Source of the DNA: Acanthaster planci | Taxonomy: Eukaryota > Echinodermata > Asteroidea > Valvatida > Acanthasteridae | Assembly (NCBI RefSeq): GCF_001949145.1 | Contig: NW_019091552.1 | Span: forward strand, 488,644-535,077 | Direction of reading: 5' to 3' | DNA: 46,434 nt | Shown: positions 1 to 11,066 of the stretch, in pieces | How the letters are laid out: each line of letters starts with the position of its first letter | Numbering within the stretch: the first letter of the stretch is position 1 | Program-made: the position numbers and the translations under genes | Notes under the pieces: generated by a model | What the model was told of the DNA's origin: nothing | Databases searched by the model: none | What the model saw: the letters and a program-made list of their open reading frames with translations, nothing else

Positions 1-130
1 CGACACATTAAAAATTGACGCTTTGGGAGAATGCCAACAGCAGGGTGATGGGAGATGGTAGGATGAGAGGGAACGGATATCCAGAGGTCTTAGGTTCGAG
101 TTCCGGTCGGAGATACAGTTTTCTTGGCTC
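1..130 (+). repeat. Possible tRNA-derived SINE remnant
   Basis: At 93-104 there is a GGTTCGAGTTCC word resembling a pol III B box, preceded by tRNA-like CCAGAGGTC. An A box is not clear and the left edge of the window cuts the context, so this is tentative. Confidence 0.22.
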
Positions 131-3100
131 AAATTTAAACAGTGAATGCACAGAGGCAATGCATGCTAAGGAAATATGGCTTCCTTAAAGCCTTGTTCCC
201 AGTGCCTTCTCTGTGGATTTAAAGCTTGACCATTAACTGCTGTATGAGACCACAGAGAATCAAATTTGGTAGGTGGGCGGAGCCATTCCTGGGCCTTGTG
301 ACCTAATTCTGTATCCCTACAGCCCTGTCATGACCTTCCATTGGTGTCCAGTTTGAAACTTTATTGTTAAAAAAAATATTAAAAAAAATAACCTGTGAAA
401 CGGACTGTACAAAAACAATTTTTGAAAATAACCTGTGAAGCAACCATCCAGGTCTCTGCCTGCTAGGAATAAAGAATGATGATTCCAGCACCAGGAAAAC
501 TGTACTCCATGTTGCTTTGTTCATAAAAACTTGTGATGAAAGCTGTAGACATGATGGCAACTTTCCTAATAAAGTTTTTTTCTTTGCTGTCAAATGACAT
601 CTGAAAATATGCCATCCCTAATTAGACACTATGTTATGAACTAGGCATCTTGCCAAGAAACAAAGACCTTCAGTTTATCTTCAAGCCTAGACCCCTGACC
701 TTCCATTTCCTTCTGATGTGTTTTTTATTATATCTGGGATGCGTCTGGGCTTCGCCCTTGCCAACAAAAGTAGGAAATGCATATAAGGTGAGGTATTTAA
801 TTTTTTGCATTCCCTTTCCTTGTTCCGCAATCAAGCTGTAACTTGACTCGAACATATGATTTTCTTTTTCATGAAATTCATTTTTCTGTAGAGAACTACC
901 GGCATCAAGTATCAAAATGGATGCAAGTTCCCGTTTTCAGCAGCTGTTTCTATGAAGTGAATTAATTCATTCTGAGAGGAACTTGAACTGTTTTTGTAAA
1001 AGGCACTTCCAGCATAGAAAGGAATCATGTCAGTCATAAGGAAAGTAAAAGTAGGCCTACTTATTACAGTATTGTGCGAGTATGGCTAATACTTCTTTAG
1101 GACCAACTTTTATAAATTGAAGCTTCTGTTTTCTTAAAAGCTTAGTTTTCTTTTTATGTAGCATGTTCACTCATCTGGTTCTTACCACTTCTACTCTTTT
1201 ATGCCTTTCTAAACCATATGTAGCCATTCACAATTTATTCATCTGTGATCTCATTACATGTTTTACAATTTCACAGCCTTAGGAAATCTGTTTCACATCA
1301 CGCAAACCTGTGCAACTTCACTTCATTTAATTGCTTTTCAAAACAAACAAAACTTGAATCATGGTAAATCTGGAGATATTCTAACGAGGTGACTCGTTCT
1401 TAATGATAAAGTTGGCTATACTATGGGCTGCGCTGTTCTTCAGAAATTGAGAGTTCCCTTTACTGGCAACCTCCCAAAAAGGTAGTCCCTAACCCCCAGC
1501 ACCCCCAACTCCAATCAACTTGTAATTCCAAGTCTAGGTTCAAATGACCTTTCCTTGGAAAGGATGCAAAGATTAGCAAAACAATGAAGCATTAGCCCAT
1601 GAGAGAATCGTTCTTCACAGAATTTCAAGGTTACTCACAAAACCAAAGGCAGACAAATATAGAAACAGGACATACAGAAACTTCTTCCGTCCAATCTGTG
1701 TGGGGGTACTTTCCCCAGCTCTGCCACTCGTACAGGGCAAACAAGGAAATGGAAAATCACAGTAAACCTGCAGACGTGGGGGGGGGAAGTCAGCCTGCCA
1801 AAAAAATATCATTTCTCCCCCCCCCTCCCCGGCTCTCTTTCCCCATCAGATAGCGTGGCAGGAGCAGGGTGCTGAGCAGGGGGTTATGGGGGGGAAACGT
1901 GGGGTGGACTGCAGGGGATGAGAGGAAAGATGTTGATGAAACAGGAGTGCTGATCGATGGGCCAGGATTAAGCAGCTTTACTCCTGGCAGTTGAGGGGGG
2001 CCCTTATTTTGGGATCGCTGCAGGGGGAAAAAGTTAAGCTCGATCCAGATTGGATCCGACAGGAGATGTGGATTGCGTGATACCTTGAATTACACAGTCT
2101 AAAATAGTCCCTGTGCATACGGTTTGTATTTTCCAGACGGCGTTGAAATGAAATCGATGACACCGATAGACTGATTAAAGTGAGGGGAGTGCGCTAGAAG
2201 GTCAGCCAAACCCATTGTGACAAATCGTACACTGGTACGATCCAGGGAGCAAAAGTTGTTAACACCCACAACTGAAAATGAGTAAGGGATGAAAGGATTA
2301 GGGTGGAACAAATAGTTTGATCTTGTTTCAACTGGCCATGCAGTCTCAAGGTTAGACTGGAGAATCAACACCTCGTGGCCTTCCCCTTCCCCCCCAAAAA
2401 AAATATGACCTGTTTGTGGTGATGTGACCATTACTTTCAGTAGGATTGGTTTCCTTCTCTTTAAATCAGTCAACCGTACCTAGCTTTCTGAATAAAAAGC
2501 AGTCAGATCCATACTGCGATAACCAACTTTTTCAAAACTGAGGTACTCTCAGAAGCATCGGCCTTTCAGAAAATAGCACAACCGTTACTATGAATAAGTT
2601 TCAGAGAATGACCCAGCCTAAAAATCCTGAGATCCCTTTAAAAGAAAATCAACTGGGACACCACCCCCTCAACAAGTTTCGTTTATGTGCTACTTCAGTC
2701 CAGTATTTTACATGCTAATTCCACTGGCGGAAAAAGGAAGAAAAACTCTTTTTTTTAACATGTAAATGGCCCATGTCATGACTATTATGCAAACAGGAAC
2801 ATAGTACTCCTCAAAAATGTATTTATACCATTCAACATCTCTTTTTCGCTTGATCTTACTGAAAGGTACACTTTTGAAAGACCAACTCCAACTGTTTTAA
2901 AAGTTTTTGAAAATAAACTCTTATTGCGTTTAGTGTTTGATAAATCATATATTCATAACAAAATCATGTCTGTATTGCGTCTGTATTGTTTGTAATTTTG
3001 TTGAAACTTTTGAACATTGTCTTTGAGTTTTATGAAAAATTTCCACAATGAAAATGGAGCTATATGTGCATGCACCCAGCGCACGTCAGGGATCGATCTG

Positions 3101-5193
3101 TGTGCAGGCTCTACTGTGCCACATTATCTCTTTTCGGTCGAGAGTTTGTGCTCCTTTCTGAGATTGAAATTCTTTGAGTTTCCAAAGAATGGGAGCATTC
3201 TTCAAGTTCGTGCTGTCGTCCACAGCTATGCCCGTGCCATGGATGCATCACAGAAATCAATATTCATTAGATGCTAATCCATTTGTACAACTGCAGACTG
3301 GACTCCCAGGAAAAATAGGTACAAAAACTGTGTTTTATTAACACAAAAATGTGTGTTGCAAAGGAGATATTGATATGTGCCAGTTTTATTAGACTTGGTT
3401 CTTCTGAGTAGGATTCAGTATGAGAAAAATCAACATCGTTGGAGTTGGTCTTTAAAACTTTTATGAGTTTCCAACCTTTTCCTGTACAAATAGGGGACTG
3501 TCATTACTTAGTCATTTGATAAATACTGTCCTTACAGGGGCTTTTCTGTTCAAACTGCAAATCAAAAATTTACTCACGGAAAAAAATTAATTAAAATAAT
3601 TGGGAACTTGAACACCAAAACAATGAAACTACAAAAACAAAAACAATAGGAGACAGCAAAACATCAGAAAGACTGTCAAATGTTAGCACTGCAATAGCTG
3701 CAACATTTCAAGTTTCTTCCCCGAACAACAACTTTGCACATGAATCTGTAAGTTTGCATTTGCATGCCCTTAAAATGTCAAAATGAATATTTCAAATGAG
3801 GCTCAGTGGGACAAAAAAGGGCCATTAACAAGGGCTGTGGGACATTTTTTTACCGCATGGGTCCTTTAAGTTCTTAAGAAACACTAAATAACAACATTTC
3901 CTGGGAATCTCCACCACTAATGTGCACTACGCAGAAATTGGGGAGAATTTATTACCCAATCCAACCTGAAATAATATCTGTACCAAAAGTGTTTCAACTC
4001 TTCAAGTTTTAGGTCTGAATGTCTTCCTTACCCAATCCAACCTGAAATAATATCTGTACCAAAAGTGTTTCAACTCTTAAATTTCCCAAAGAGTCAATTC
4101 GATAAACCCCCCTTGCTGTCCTTAACAAACGAAACTACAGACTTATTAGTAATGAGCTCAAGACCAAGTTCGAGCTGCCTAGTCACGATAAAACCTTCTT
4201 GGTGCATTTTCCAGGAAAAATGGGAGTGACTGAAAATTTGTTTGCCTAAAAAAACAGGTTGCGCACGTCCCTTCCAAACAATCAGGCGTGTTGATACAAA
4301 GTTCCTCTTGGAGCCATATGAAAGTAATGAAACTGGTTTACATGGAGCAATGAAATCAGTTACAGAACAAGGGGTTTAAAAAATGTGCAATTAAAGGATT
4401 TCAATCAACATCTGAACAAAGTGCAGTAAGGTTATTGAAGGAAATTTGACTTACCGCTATCTGAGTAGAGGTGAAGATTGGTCCTACGCTCAAGCATGCT
4501 TGTAAAGCTGTGATTGGTCAGTTTATAGTTCTAATGCCTCTCAGTCTGGTTCCCTGTAGGTCTGGCTTCAGCAGATCCAAGACCATGTTCCTTTTGAAGT
4601 GTCTGTACAATTACCTAAAGTACAGCCAAGAAAAAAAAAGGCTGAATAACATGAATCAGAAAAGAAAATCTTTTGCTGATAAGAAGTTTCTCAAATTGAA
4701 AATTCTTGTTGATTTTGTATGCACATTGTTAAGGGCCTATGGGAAAGTCCAAACATAACACTAAAGTCAATAATCTTTAGTGTACATTTTTGGGACACAG
4801 TGATTTTTTGGTCTTAATTTAATATTTGTTCCTCACTCCATTTACATAATTACTGGGTTTTCAGCCAGTATCGACTGAACACCTTGTGGATTCTGGTTTC
4901 CAATCCGTCCAACTGACTTCCTTGTATTTTCTTCCTTGATAAATGGAACAGCATGTTTTCGTTAGAAAATACTGCACAACATTCTATATCCGCATAACCT
5001 TTCCTCACTTCAATCTTGGCAAGCGTTTCTAGCAAACTGCTGCTACCCACATCTCCTTTAGGTTTCTAATATTTCATGAGAAGCCAGGGAAACTCTACTG
5101 GATGACCTGAAAAACCTAGAGTTTTGCATATCACCAGACACTTGTCTTTCTTGATCGCTTCCCAGACATCCCCACCATAATGGTATCTAAAAA
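131..5193. other. Upstream non-coding sequence
   Basis: AT-rich DNA with scattered homopolymer runs. There is an inverted pair of AAAGACCAACTCCAAC (2877-2892) and its complement (3438-3453), and the 51-bp duplication listed separately. No open frame resembles a gene. Confidence 0.6.
3952..4078. repeat. Exact 51-bp direct repeat (76-bp period)
   Basis: The 51-base block at 3952-4002, beginning TTACCCAATCCAACC and ending TTTCAACTCTT, recurs without mismatch at 4028-4078, with 25 bases between copies. Exact identity in neutral-looking DNA points to a recent local duplication. Confidence 0.9.
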
Positions 5194-5201
5194 CTTCTGA
5201 A

Positions 5202-6257
5202 CAGTGTTGGAGTACTCGTACTCTAATACAACTTGAGTACGGCAGAGTACTCGGCCCGTACTCAATTATCAGTACTCAAAAATTTATTGTACTTTTCCCG
5301 TTGTCGATTCTTTGTACTCAGATTTTGGGCATACTCAACCCTTAGGTACTCAGTACTCGACCCTTGTACTCGGAGAAAAAATTCAAGGACATCACTTTTT
5401 ACAACAGTAAAATGTTCTCCAGCACTAGGTGATGAGCGAAAATTGCATTTCTCACACTTGAACACAACATACGACACAAATGTGACACAGCAGTTTCACT
5501 CAGTAGTCTGTAATACATACAGAATGCTTACCGAGCCCTGGGTAGGCCTACATGAAGCCTTTCTGCTAGTCTAATTTCCACCTCCACAGCTTTTACTATA
5601 GGAAATCACAGTGCTGATACGAACCAATCTCAAGCTCTCCGAGCACCACGTCATTTTCCACAGTGCATGCATGTAGACTGAAACTGACCGAGGTTTTGTT
5701 GCACTTTTTTGTAGCTTTTCCAGTTGGATCTGTCGGTGATTTCTGATATGCGATTTTTTTTTTATTTATCGCACTTTTTTTTTGTTTTGTTATAGACACA
5801 AGGTTCCATGATTTTCATTATTCTTCAACCTGAATGTCTCAGTCTTAGCAACAAACGGTTGTCTTGGGTGTCTACCCAGTTGTCCATAATTTTGTTTGGC
5901 AATTGTTTCTGATAAAAACGTTCTGTGAACACAAACTGACAGTGAATTTATTGATTTGTCAACATGTAAACATTTTCGCACAAATAAAAGTTGTGTTAAC
6001 TACTAGGTAAAGGCGATTGTTGCATAGTGTTTGTTTTAAGTAATATACCTGTGAGTGTGTTCATCTTGTTTGGTATTGTACATCTACTCGGACTTAGACT
6101 TAGGTAATGAGACTTCGCCCTTTACTCAGCCTTGAATGTACTCAGTGATTTGGACTTGGAATCATCACCAGTGTACTTGTACTTGGCCCAGGACTCAGCA
6201 CCTTAAGTACTCAAAGTACTCTGGACTCGGATTTGAGGATTTGACTCCAACACACTG
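5202..6257. mobile_element. Non-autonomous hAT-type DNA transposon (1056 bp)
   Basis: Left end CAGTGTTGGAGT (5202-5213) and right end ACTCCAACACACTG (6244-6257) are inverted, apart from a two-base insertion. The flanks CTTCTGAA (5194-5201) and CTTCTTAA (6258-6265) agree at 7 of 8 positions, as expected of an 8-bp hAT target duplication. Both subterminal regions are packed with GTACTC/GAGTAC words. No transposase frame is present, so it would depend on an autonomous relative. Confidence 0.8.
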
Positions 6258-6635
6258 CTTCTTAACCCCACCCCAACATGAATTTGTGAACAGGAAACAC
6301 AGTGGGAACAGAAGGGATAGTAACCGTGTAGTTCTGCCTACCACAGATTCATTGCTCCGTGGTCCTGCACAACTTCAGTTATGCACCGGACTTATGTCAA
6401 TCCTGGAGTCCAAAATACATTTTCCTCCACATTCCCATTAGGAAATCAAGCCATGTGCTCCACGTACGTGTATACGGTCGCTACCTTCATCACTGAGTTG
6501 CTGGATATTTGCCAGTCTTCACAGACCTCACTTTGTTTCCTCTCCACCTTGTTTCAGCTTCAGGCTGAGGTCCCTGTCTTAGGCCTACTATGCTGGTTCA
6601 CAAAGATTCATTTTCTGCACTAAGCTATATACTGC

Positions 6636-6806
6636 CAGGGTGTGAGTGGCCACATAAAATAAAGCTCAAAACAGCAGCAAAAGCTGAAATTTAGGTTCCC
6701 ATTCGTCTGTACAGACCAGATGTACAAAAAAAGCTGAAATTAAGGGTGAACAACATGTGAACAAAACAGCTGAAATCAGCTAAAAAGCTGAATTCTCACA
6801 CCCCTG
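6636..6806. mobile_element. Small MITE with CAGGG(G)TGTGAG termini (171 bp)
   Basis: Left end CAGGGTGTGAG and right end CTCACACCCCTG are inverted. The interior repeats AGCTGAAAT/CAGCTGAAAT several times. No matching 8-bp flanking duplication is visible, so the hAT assignment rests on the terminal type only. Confidence 0.55.
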
Positions 6807-7060
6807 AGGTTCCACAACTCGTCGATAACAATAAAGAAGACAGGTGTATGTACGTGTATGAAATATCCAGTCAAACCATGGAGCTAAAACACCGTCTTTT
6901 CCTACCTCTTAAGTCAAATGATCTTTGATTTCTATCTTCACAAACACAAACATATTCCATCTTGTACCAAGTCTCCACTGCCATACTTTTCTCCGCGGTC
7001 ACTCTGCCAGACCAATCATCTTTCCAAAAAACAGTTGTCACATGCTTGTCTGATCGGAAC

Positions 7061-7539
7061 CAGCCTATTTTTTGTGACTCCAGTCGAGTCATTGTGGTGT
7101 CTTGATTCAACTCGAATCATTAGGCAAAAGAGTCGAGGCAGGTACTTTGCTCGAGTCAATTATGGGACACAATACGATAAATAAAAATAAAGAAAGTCAT
7201 TTGTGGCATTTTGAAATTTACCTCTGGGTTACTACATGACATGTAGTCACATCACATTTGACTCAGATTGATAACACATGACATGAACATTATAAACCGA
7301 CGCTTAAGTCGTTGCAAATAGTTTTTGCAAAGCAGTTTGATTTTTTTTTGGGGGGGGGACTCTAGTCCAATTAACTTTCACTCGAGTCGGGTCTTCTGGT
7401 GAGGGACTCAAGTGGAGTTGAATCAGTTTGTTCACAGTGACTCGAGTCGAATCATTTACCCGTTGGGACTCGAGTTGAGTCAATTCGCCCAAAAGTTGTG
7501 ACTCAACTGGAGTCATTGACTCGAGTCACTACAACTCTG
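7061..7539. mobile_element. Degenerate hAT-like element with ACTCGAGTC subterminal repeats
   Basis: The right end, read on the minus strand, is CAGAGTTGTAGTGACTCGAG. Both ends carry many copies of GACTCGAGTC or close variants (GACTCCAGTCGAGTC on the left). The left terminus is degenerate and no target duplication is clear, so boundaries are approximate (the left could start at 7071). Confidence 0.5.
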
Positions 7540-7799
7540 CGTTTCTGTCTTGTCTTGGTGTTTATTTGTTTATTCATTTTTTTCTGCTGTCGGGATCTAA
7601 TTGCACTGTTTGGAAGAATGATGAATGGAGACTGTTTAGTAGATTTTTTCCCGACACTGGAAAATCCTTGATTGAAAGAAAAATGCAGGTTCGTCGTAAG
7701 TGATTCCGTGAAAGTGAAAACTAAGCTATATTTTCATGGACCCCTCTACACTGAGAAAAGAAATCCATTATTATTCCTCTGCCTGAAATGTATCTGCCA

Positions 7800-8110
7800 G
7801 TTGACCAGCTTAGATCGGCCAGAGCCCGCGCCGTCAAGCTCGCACCTGTGCCACAGCGCGATGTTGATGGCCGCTGGTGACTGACACCAGGTCGGCTCCA
7901 CAATCCCCCAAGATTTCGCTTACTTATCGCTGGCGCCTCGTTGACGGCATACCCACTGTCATCCATCTCGCAGGTGATCAGCGCGAGATGACAGCCTGCG
8001 GTTTTTATGAGCGAATTATTAGGAAGGTTTTGTTGGTTTGAGAATGTCGGGAGGTCTGTTCCGTGGATGGTTTTCGGCGACGCTAACGGGTGTGTGCAAA
8101 CTGACAAAAA
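7800..8110. promoter_or_regulatory. CpG-richer upstream block with inverted TGACAG sites (candidate enhancer)
   Basis: This block is compositionally distinct from its AT-rich surroundings. It contains an imperfect inverted repeat: CTGTCAT(CCAT)CTCGC at 7956-7971 opposite GCGAGATGACAG at 7983-7994. Each arm carries TGACAG, a Meis/Pknox/TGIF-type site, and CAGGTG sits in the loop. No coding signal. It lies 3 kb upstream of the ZEB start. Confidence 0.3.
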
Positions 8111-10022
8111 TTATGTCACGAAAACAATGTGCCGTCTATACCTGCGCTGCCACTAGTCCTCGTAGTCGTAAAGTAACATGGTCGTGAAAACATTAGTTTT
8201 TAGAATGAACACAGAAGATCAATCAGAACACTGTCAAAACTTGTGATAACCAAAACTCTTCTACTGGTATTCTGCAAATTGAGGTTTTCCGATCGCGCAT
8301 TAGCATTTTTTTAACTTTCCAATGAACCTGCACTAAAATCGGCGGGAAGCACAAGATCGTGCGTTATACGTGAGCTGCATTTTCAAACACAGAGTTTTTA
8401 GAATTTCTCATCCACCTATGACTGCTTTAAAACAAATGATTAAACTGATGGGTTTTCATTATAATCCTTTTTACCCTTTCTTGTATCACTGCTGTGGAGG
8501 TTTGCGAAGATTCTTTTTGGCGCGTCAGGTTTCTCGCGGTTTTGAATCCCGTCTGGTCTTCGCTGGGTACTTCGCGTTTGTCGTCCGCAAATCATTATTG
8601 TGTGGGTTTTCCCCGTGGTTTGTCTTGTTTGTGTTCTTGCTGAGGTTTTCCCCTCACAACCACTATTACACCTTTCCATCTGTCCACATGTCCTTCCCTG
8701 TTTTCCCTTCACTCTACAAAGATTCCTTGCCGCACAACGATAGAATTCCCTTTTAAGCCACTGAGTTTGAGATACACTTTTAGTCTTATTTTTGCAATGA
8801 AAAGTATCCGTTACCGTTTCCGGCAACTGAAAATGTCATCAATTTGGGTAACATCGGTTTTCTAAATGTATTTCCACTTTTGTTTCTAAAAACGATGTGT
8901 CCTTGGGGAATTTAAGTGTTGCTCCTGATTTTGATTTCCAAAGGGTAGTTATTGCATAAACAATTTTGATGTCACTGCTTTAAGTTGTAGAAACTACTTG
9001 AATCCCTATAGTAATGAATAGGCTTTCATTAGTAGTGAGCAATATAATGTTAAATGGCTCCATAAAAACATTCAAGTTTGCTATTACAGATTTGGGGAGA
9101 CAAATAAAGTCGCAGTGAAAAAAAATTAGATGAGTACTTTTTAAATGAGCCATACCGGTAGCCGCATCATGCGGCAAGCATACTTCTGTCCCGACGTTTT
9201 GTCACTGTGGATCAAAAGGCTTCATTTACCATACTGAGTAATTAACACAAATAAACAATAGAGCAGCTATCCGGCTAGATTAATGCTATGGACATACAAG
9301 GGAAATTTTCCTAACAAAATATCCGATTATTGGAACAGATTTCATCTGTCATCGGGTTTCCCGTCTCAGAGTCAATTCATTCTCGACAAAACCGGCACTC
9401 GTGCGGTTTCCGGCGGTCGTCGAGTTCGACTGAACCTCCACTGCCCTTTTTAGCACAGAAGGGACGAGCTACAAATTATTGTAGGAAATGGGGCATTTCA
9501 GCCTCATTTCCCAGCTAAAAATAACACATTAGCATTTTCTTAAAAAAAAAAAAAAAAAAAAAAAAATCCAACGGACATTGCGACAGCCAATAGTTCCTGC
9601 CAGGCCGGGACGTGAAGAGGGAGTAACGGGGTGGGGTGGACAGAAGAAAGAGGCGGCCATCAATCCAGCTTTCCTCGACAAATAATGAGATAATTTTGCC
9701 CCACTTTTTGTTATAATAGGATGGGTGCGTTTTGTTTAGTGTTATTAGTATGGGACATCCCACATTTTACCAAAGCGAAATATGATTATTGGTAAAATAT
9801 ATTCATAAAAGAGGAAGAAACTTAAATGGTTGTGTCACCTTATATTCAGAAATTATAGTTTATGGTCAGTTAATTATAATATTGGCAATTCATTGTCATC
9901 TTGACAAGCTCATATTGAATTTAATCATTTTGAACGCCGCCCCCAAAAGGCTATTCTACTCGCAGGGTAGAAAACCTCTTCCTGCACCATTCATGGTGTA
10001 CCAGCAAAATAAGCGAGCACCT
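8111..10022. other. Upstream non-coding sequence
   Basis: AT-rich and without a recognisable gene. An open frame of 128 codons at 8370-8756 is judged to be chance. It contains the poly-A run listed separately. Confidence 0.6.
9542..9566 (+). repeat. Poly-A run (25 bases)
   Basis: Uninterrupted run of 25 A. It could be a simple repeat or the tail of a retroposed sequence, but no retroposon body is recognisable to its left. Confidence 0.9.
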
Positions 10023-10052
10023 GGTGTCCTTATTTGCATATAAAAGGACACC
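10023..10052 (+). promoter_or_regulatory. Octamer plus TATA box inside a perfect inverted repeat
   Basis: Perfect 9-bp arms GGTGTCCTT (10023-10031) and AAGGACACC (10044-10052) flank a 12-base loop containing ATTTGCAT (the POU octamer on the opposite strand), overlapping TATAAAAGG. A CACCTG box (ZEB/Snail-type) lies immediately upstream at 10019. Octamer next to TATA is the arrangement of histone H2B and some snRNA promoters, but no such gene follows. It could be an upstream promoter for a longer 5' UTR of ZEB or for an unannotated RNA. Confidence 0.35.
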
Positions 10053-10837
10053 ATTCGGCTTTATTGTTGGGCGATGCTTTGTGACTGGCGTTACAACACG
10101 CTGTGTTAATCCAATCATTCCGTAAAATGTCTTCGTAGGTCATTGTCGTTAAATTGTTCCGTCTGCTTCATCTTTTTAACGGTGCACAAGAAAGTTATTA
10201 TTTTGATAGTTTGTACTTGGTCTGTGATCAAATATTAATTACAAGTGTAATAAGCATGAATGTCGATCTATGCTTTAAACTGAACTGAAATCTGGGTCAT
10301 TTTACCTGTACCAATGCGCATGATTTACGTTACACGTACATGTATATGCCGTTTTCATTCAATTAAGTACAGCAGAAAGTATTCCATCAAATAAATTTGT
10401 ACACTCGTTGAAACCGCAAGAACAAAAATATTTGTGCTATTTAATGTCAAAATGTCTCTGTACTTGGCAAATAGCCCAATTGCCTCAACCGAGGAAAGGG
10501 GTCGGTGATTTTTTTCTGATTAGTGAACAAGCAATAAGACGCAGTCTTTAGGCCGGTCACAATGCTCCTTGCACGGTCGCGCTTTCTCGCAGATCGCGCT
10601 CAGATAATATGCTACGTGCACTGAGTAAGTTCAACCCAGTTCACCATGTAGCGTACAGCACATGTGCATATGCACGTACTGTACGTACACGCACATATTG
10701 TACACTGTAGCCTACATAAAATACCGCTTCCACTTGCGCATGTGGCACTGACATTGGTACATCATCCACACGCGTCCCGACCACGCACCACGTATCCTGT
10801 ACAGCTTTTGCAACGACTTGTACGTGGAGTGAACGAT

Positions 10838-10918
10838 GTAAACAAAGAGCCACGTGCGGCCAGTCAGTGCACGCTGTCCTGTTTATGACGTAACGCATTG
10901 ATTACGGAGCGCATGCGC
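10838..10918 (+). promoter_or_regulatory. Candidate ZEB proximal promoter (forkhead, E-box, CRE-like and NRF1-like sites)
   Basis: Within 170 bp upstream of the start codon lie GTAAACA (10838-10844, forkhead type), CACGTG (10851-10856, USF/Myc-type E-box), TGACGTAA (10886-10893, CRE/ATF type) and the palindrome GCGCATGCGC (10909-10918, NRF1 core). The surrounding 10540-11080 is visibly CpG-rich compared with the AT-rich flanks, as expected of a broad TATA-less promoter. No transcription start can be read from sequence alone. Confidence 0.55.
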
Positions 10919-11008
10919 ACTTCCACTCCGTGCGTGTTGCACCGTTGGAAGTATCCGCTGACGGTAAGACTGCTGGCAACATTGGAGTGGCGTACTCAGT
11001 GCAGGAGC

Positions 11009-11066
11009 ATGGCAGACACGATCAGGTGTACGCGACGCAAGCAAGCAAACCCCAGACGCAAAAAAG
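11009..11066 (+). CDS. ZEB: ZEB coding exon 1 (start codon and NuRD-type RRKQANP motif)
   Basis: Encodes 19 residues beginning [19 protein letters not shown], plus one base of codon 20. The match to the start of vertebrate ZEB1 ([17 protein letters not shown]) is almost residue for residue. RRKQxxP-type N-termini in the SALL, FOG and BCL11 families bind RBBP4/7 of the NuRD complex, and the same role is inferred here. The ATG has a strong Kozak context (A at -3, G at +4). An in-frame ATG exists upstream at 10913, inside an NRF1-like promoter site; it is disfavoured because ZEB proteins conserve the MAD start. The donor is AAG|GTAAGA at 11067. The following basic run may also serve as a nuclear localisation signal. 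Confidence 0.93.

Noticed and set aside
2877-3453. Inverted 16-bp pair (AAAGACCAACTCCAAC) considered as transposon ends
   Set aside because: No flanking target duplication, no terminal signature and little extended similarity; noted only as a repeat pair.
8370-8756. 128-codon + strand open frame (and a 128-codon frame opposite it)
   Set aside because: No recognisable domain, hydrophobic and Phe-rich as expected of translated T-rich DNA, and no splice or promoter context.
10913-11008. Upstream in-frame ATG extending the ZEB N-terminus
   Set aside because: Would put 32 unconserved residues ahead of the conserved MAD start; it lies inside a probable promoter site.
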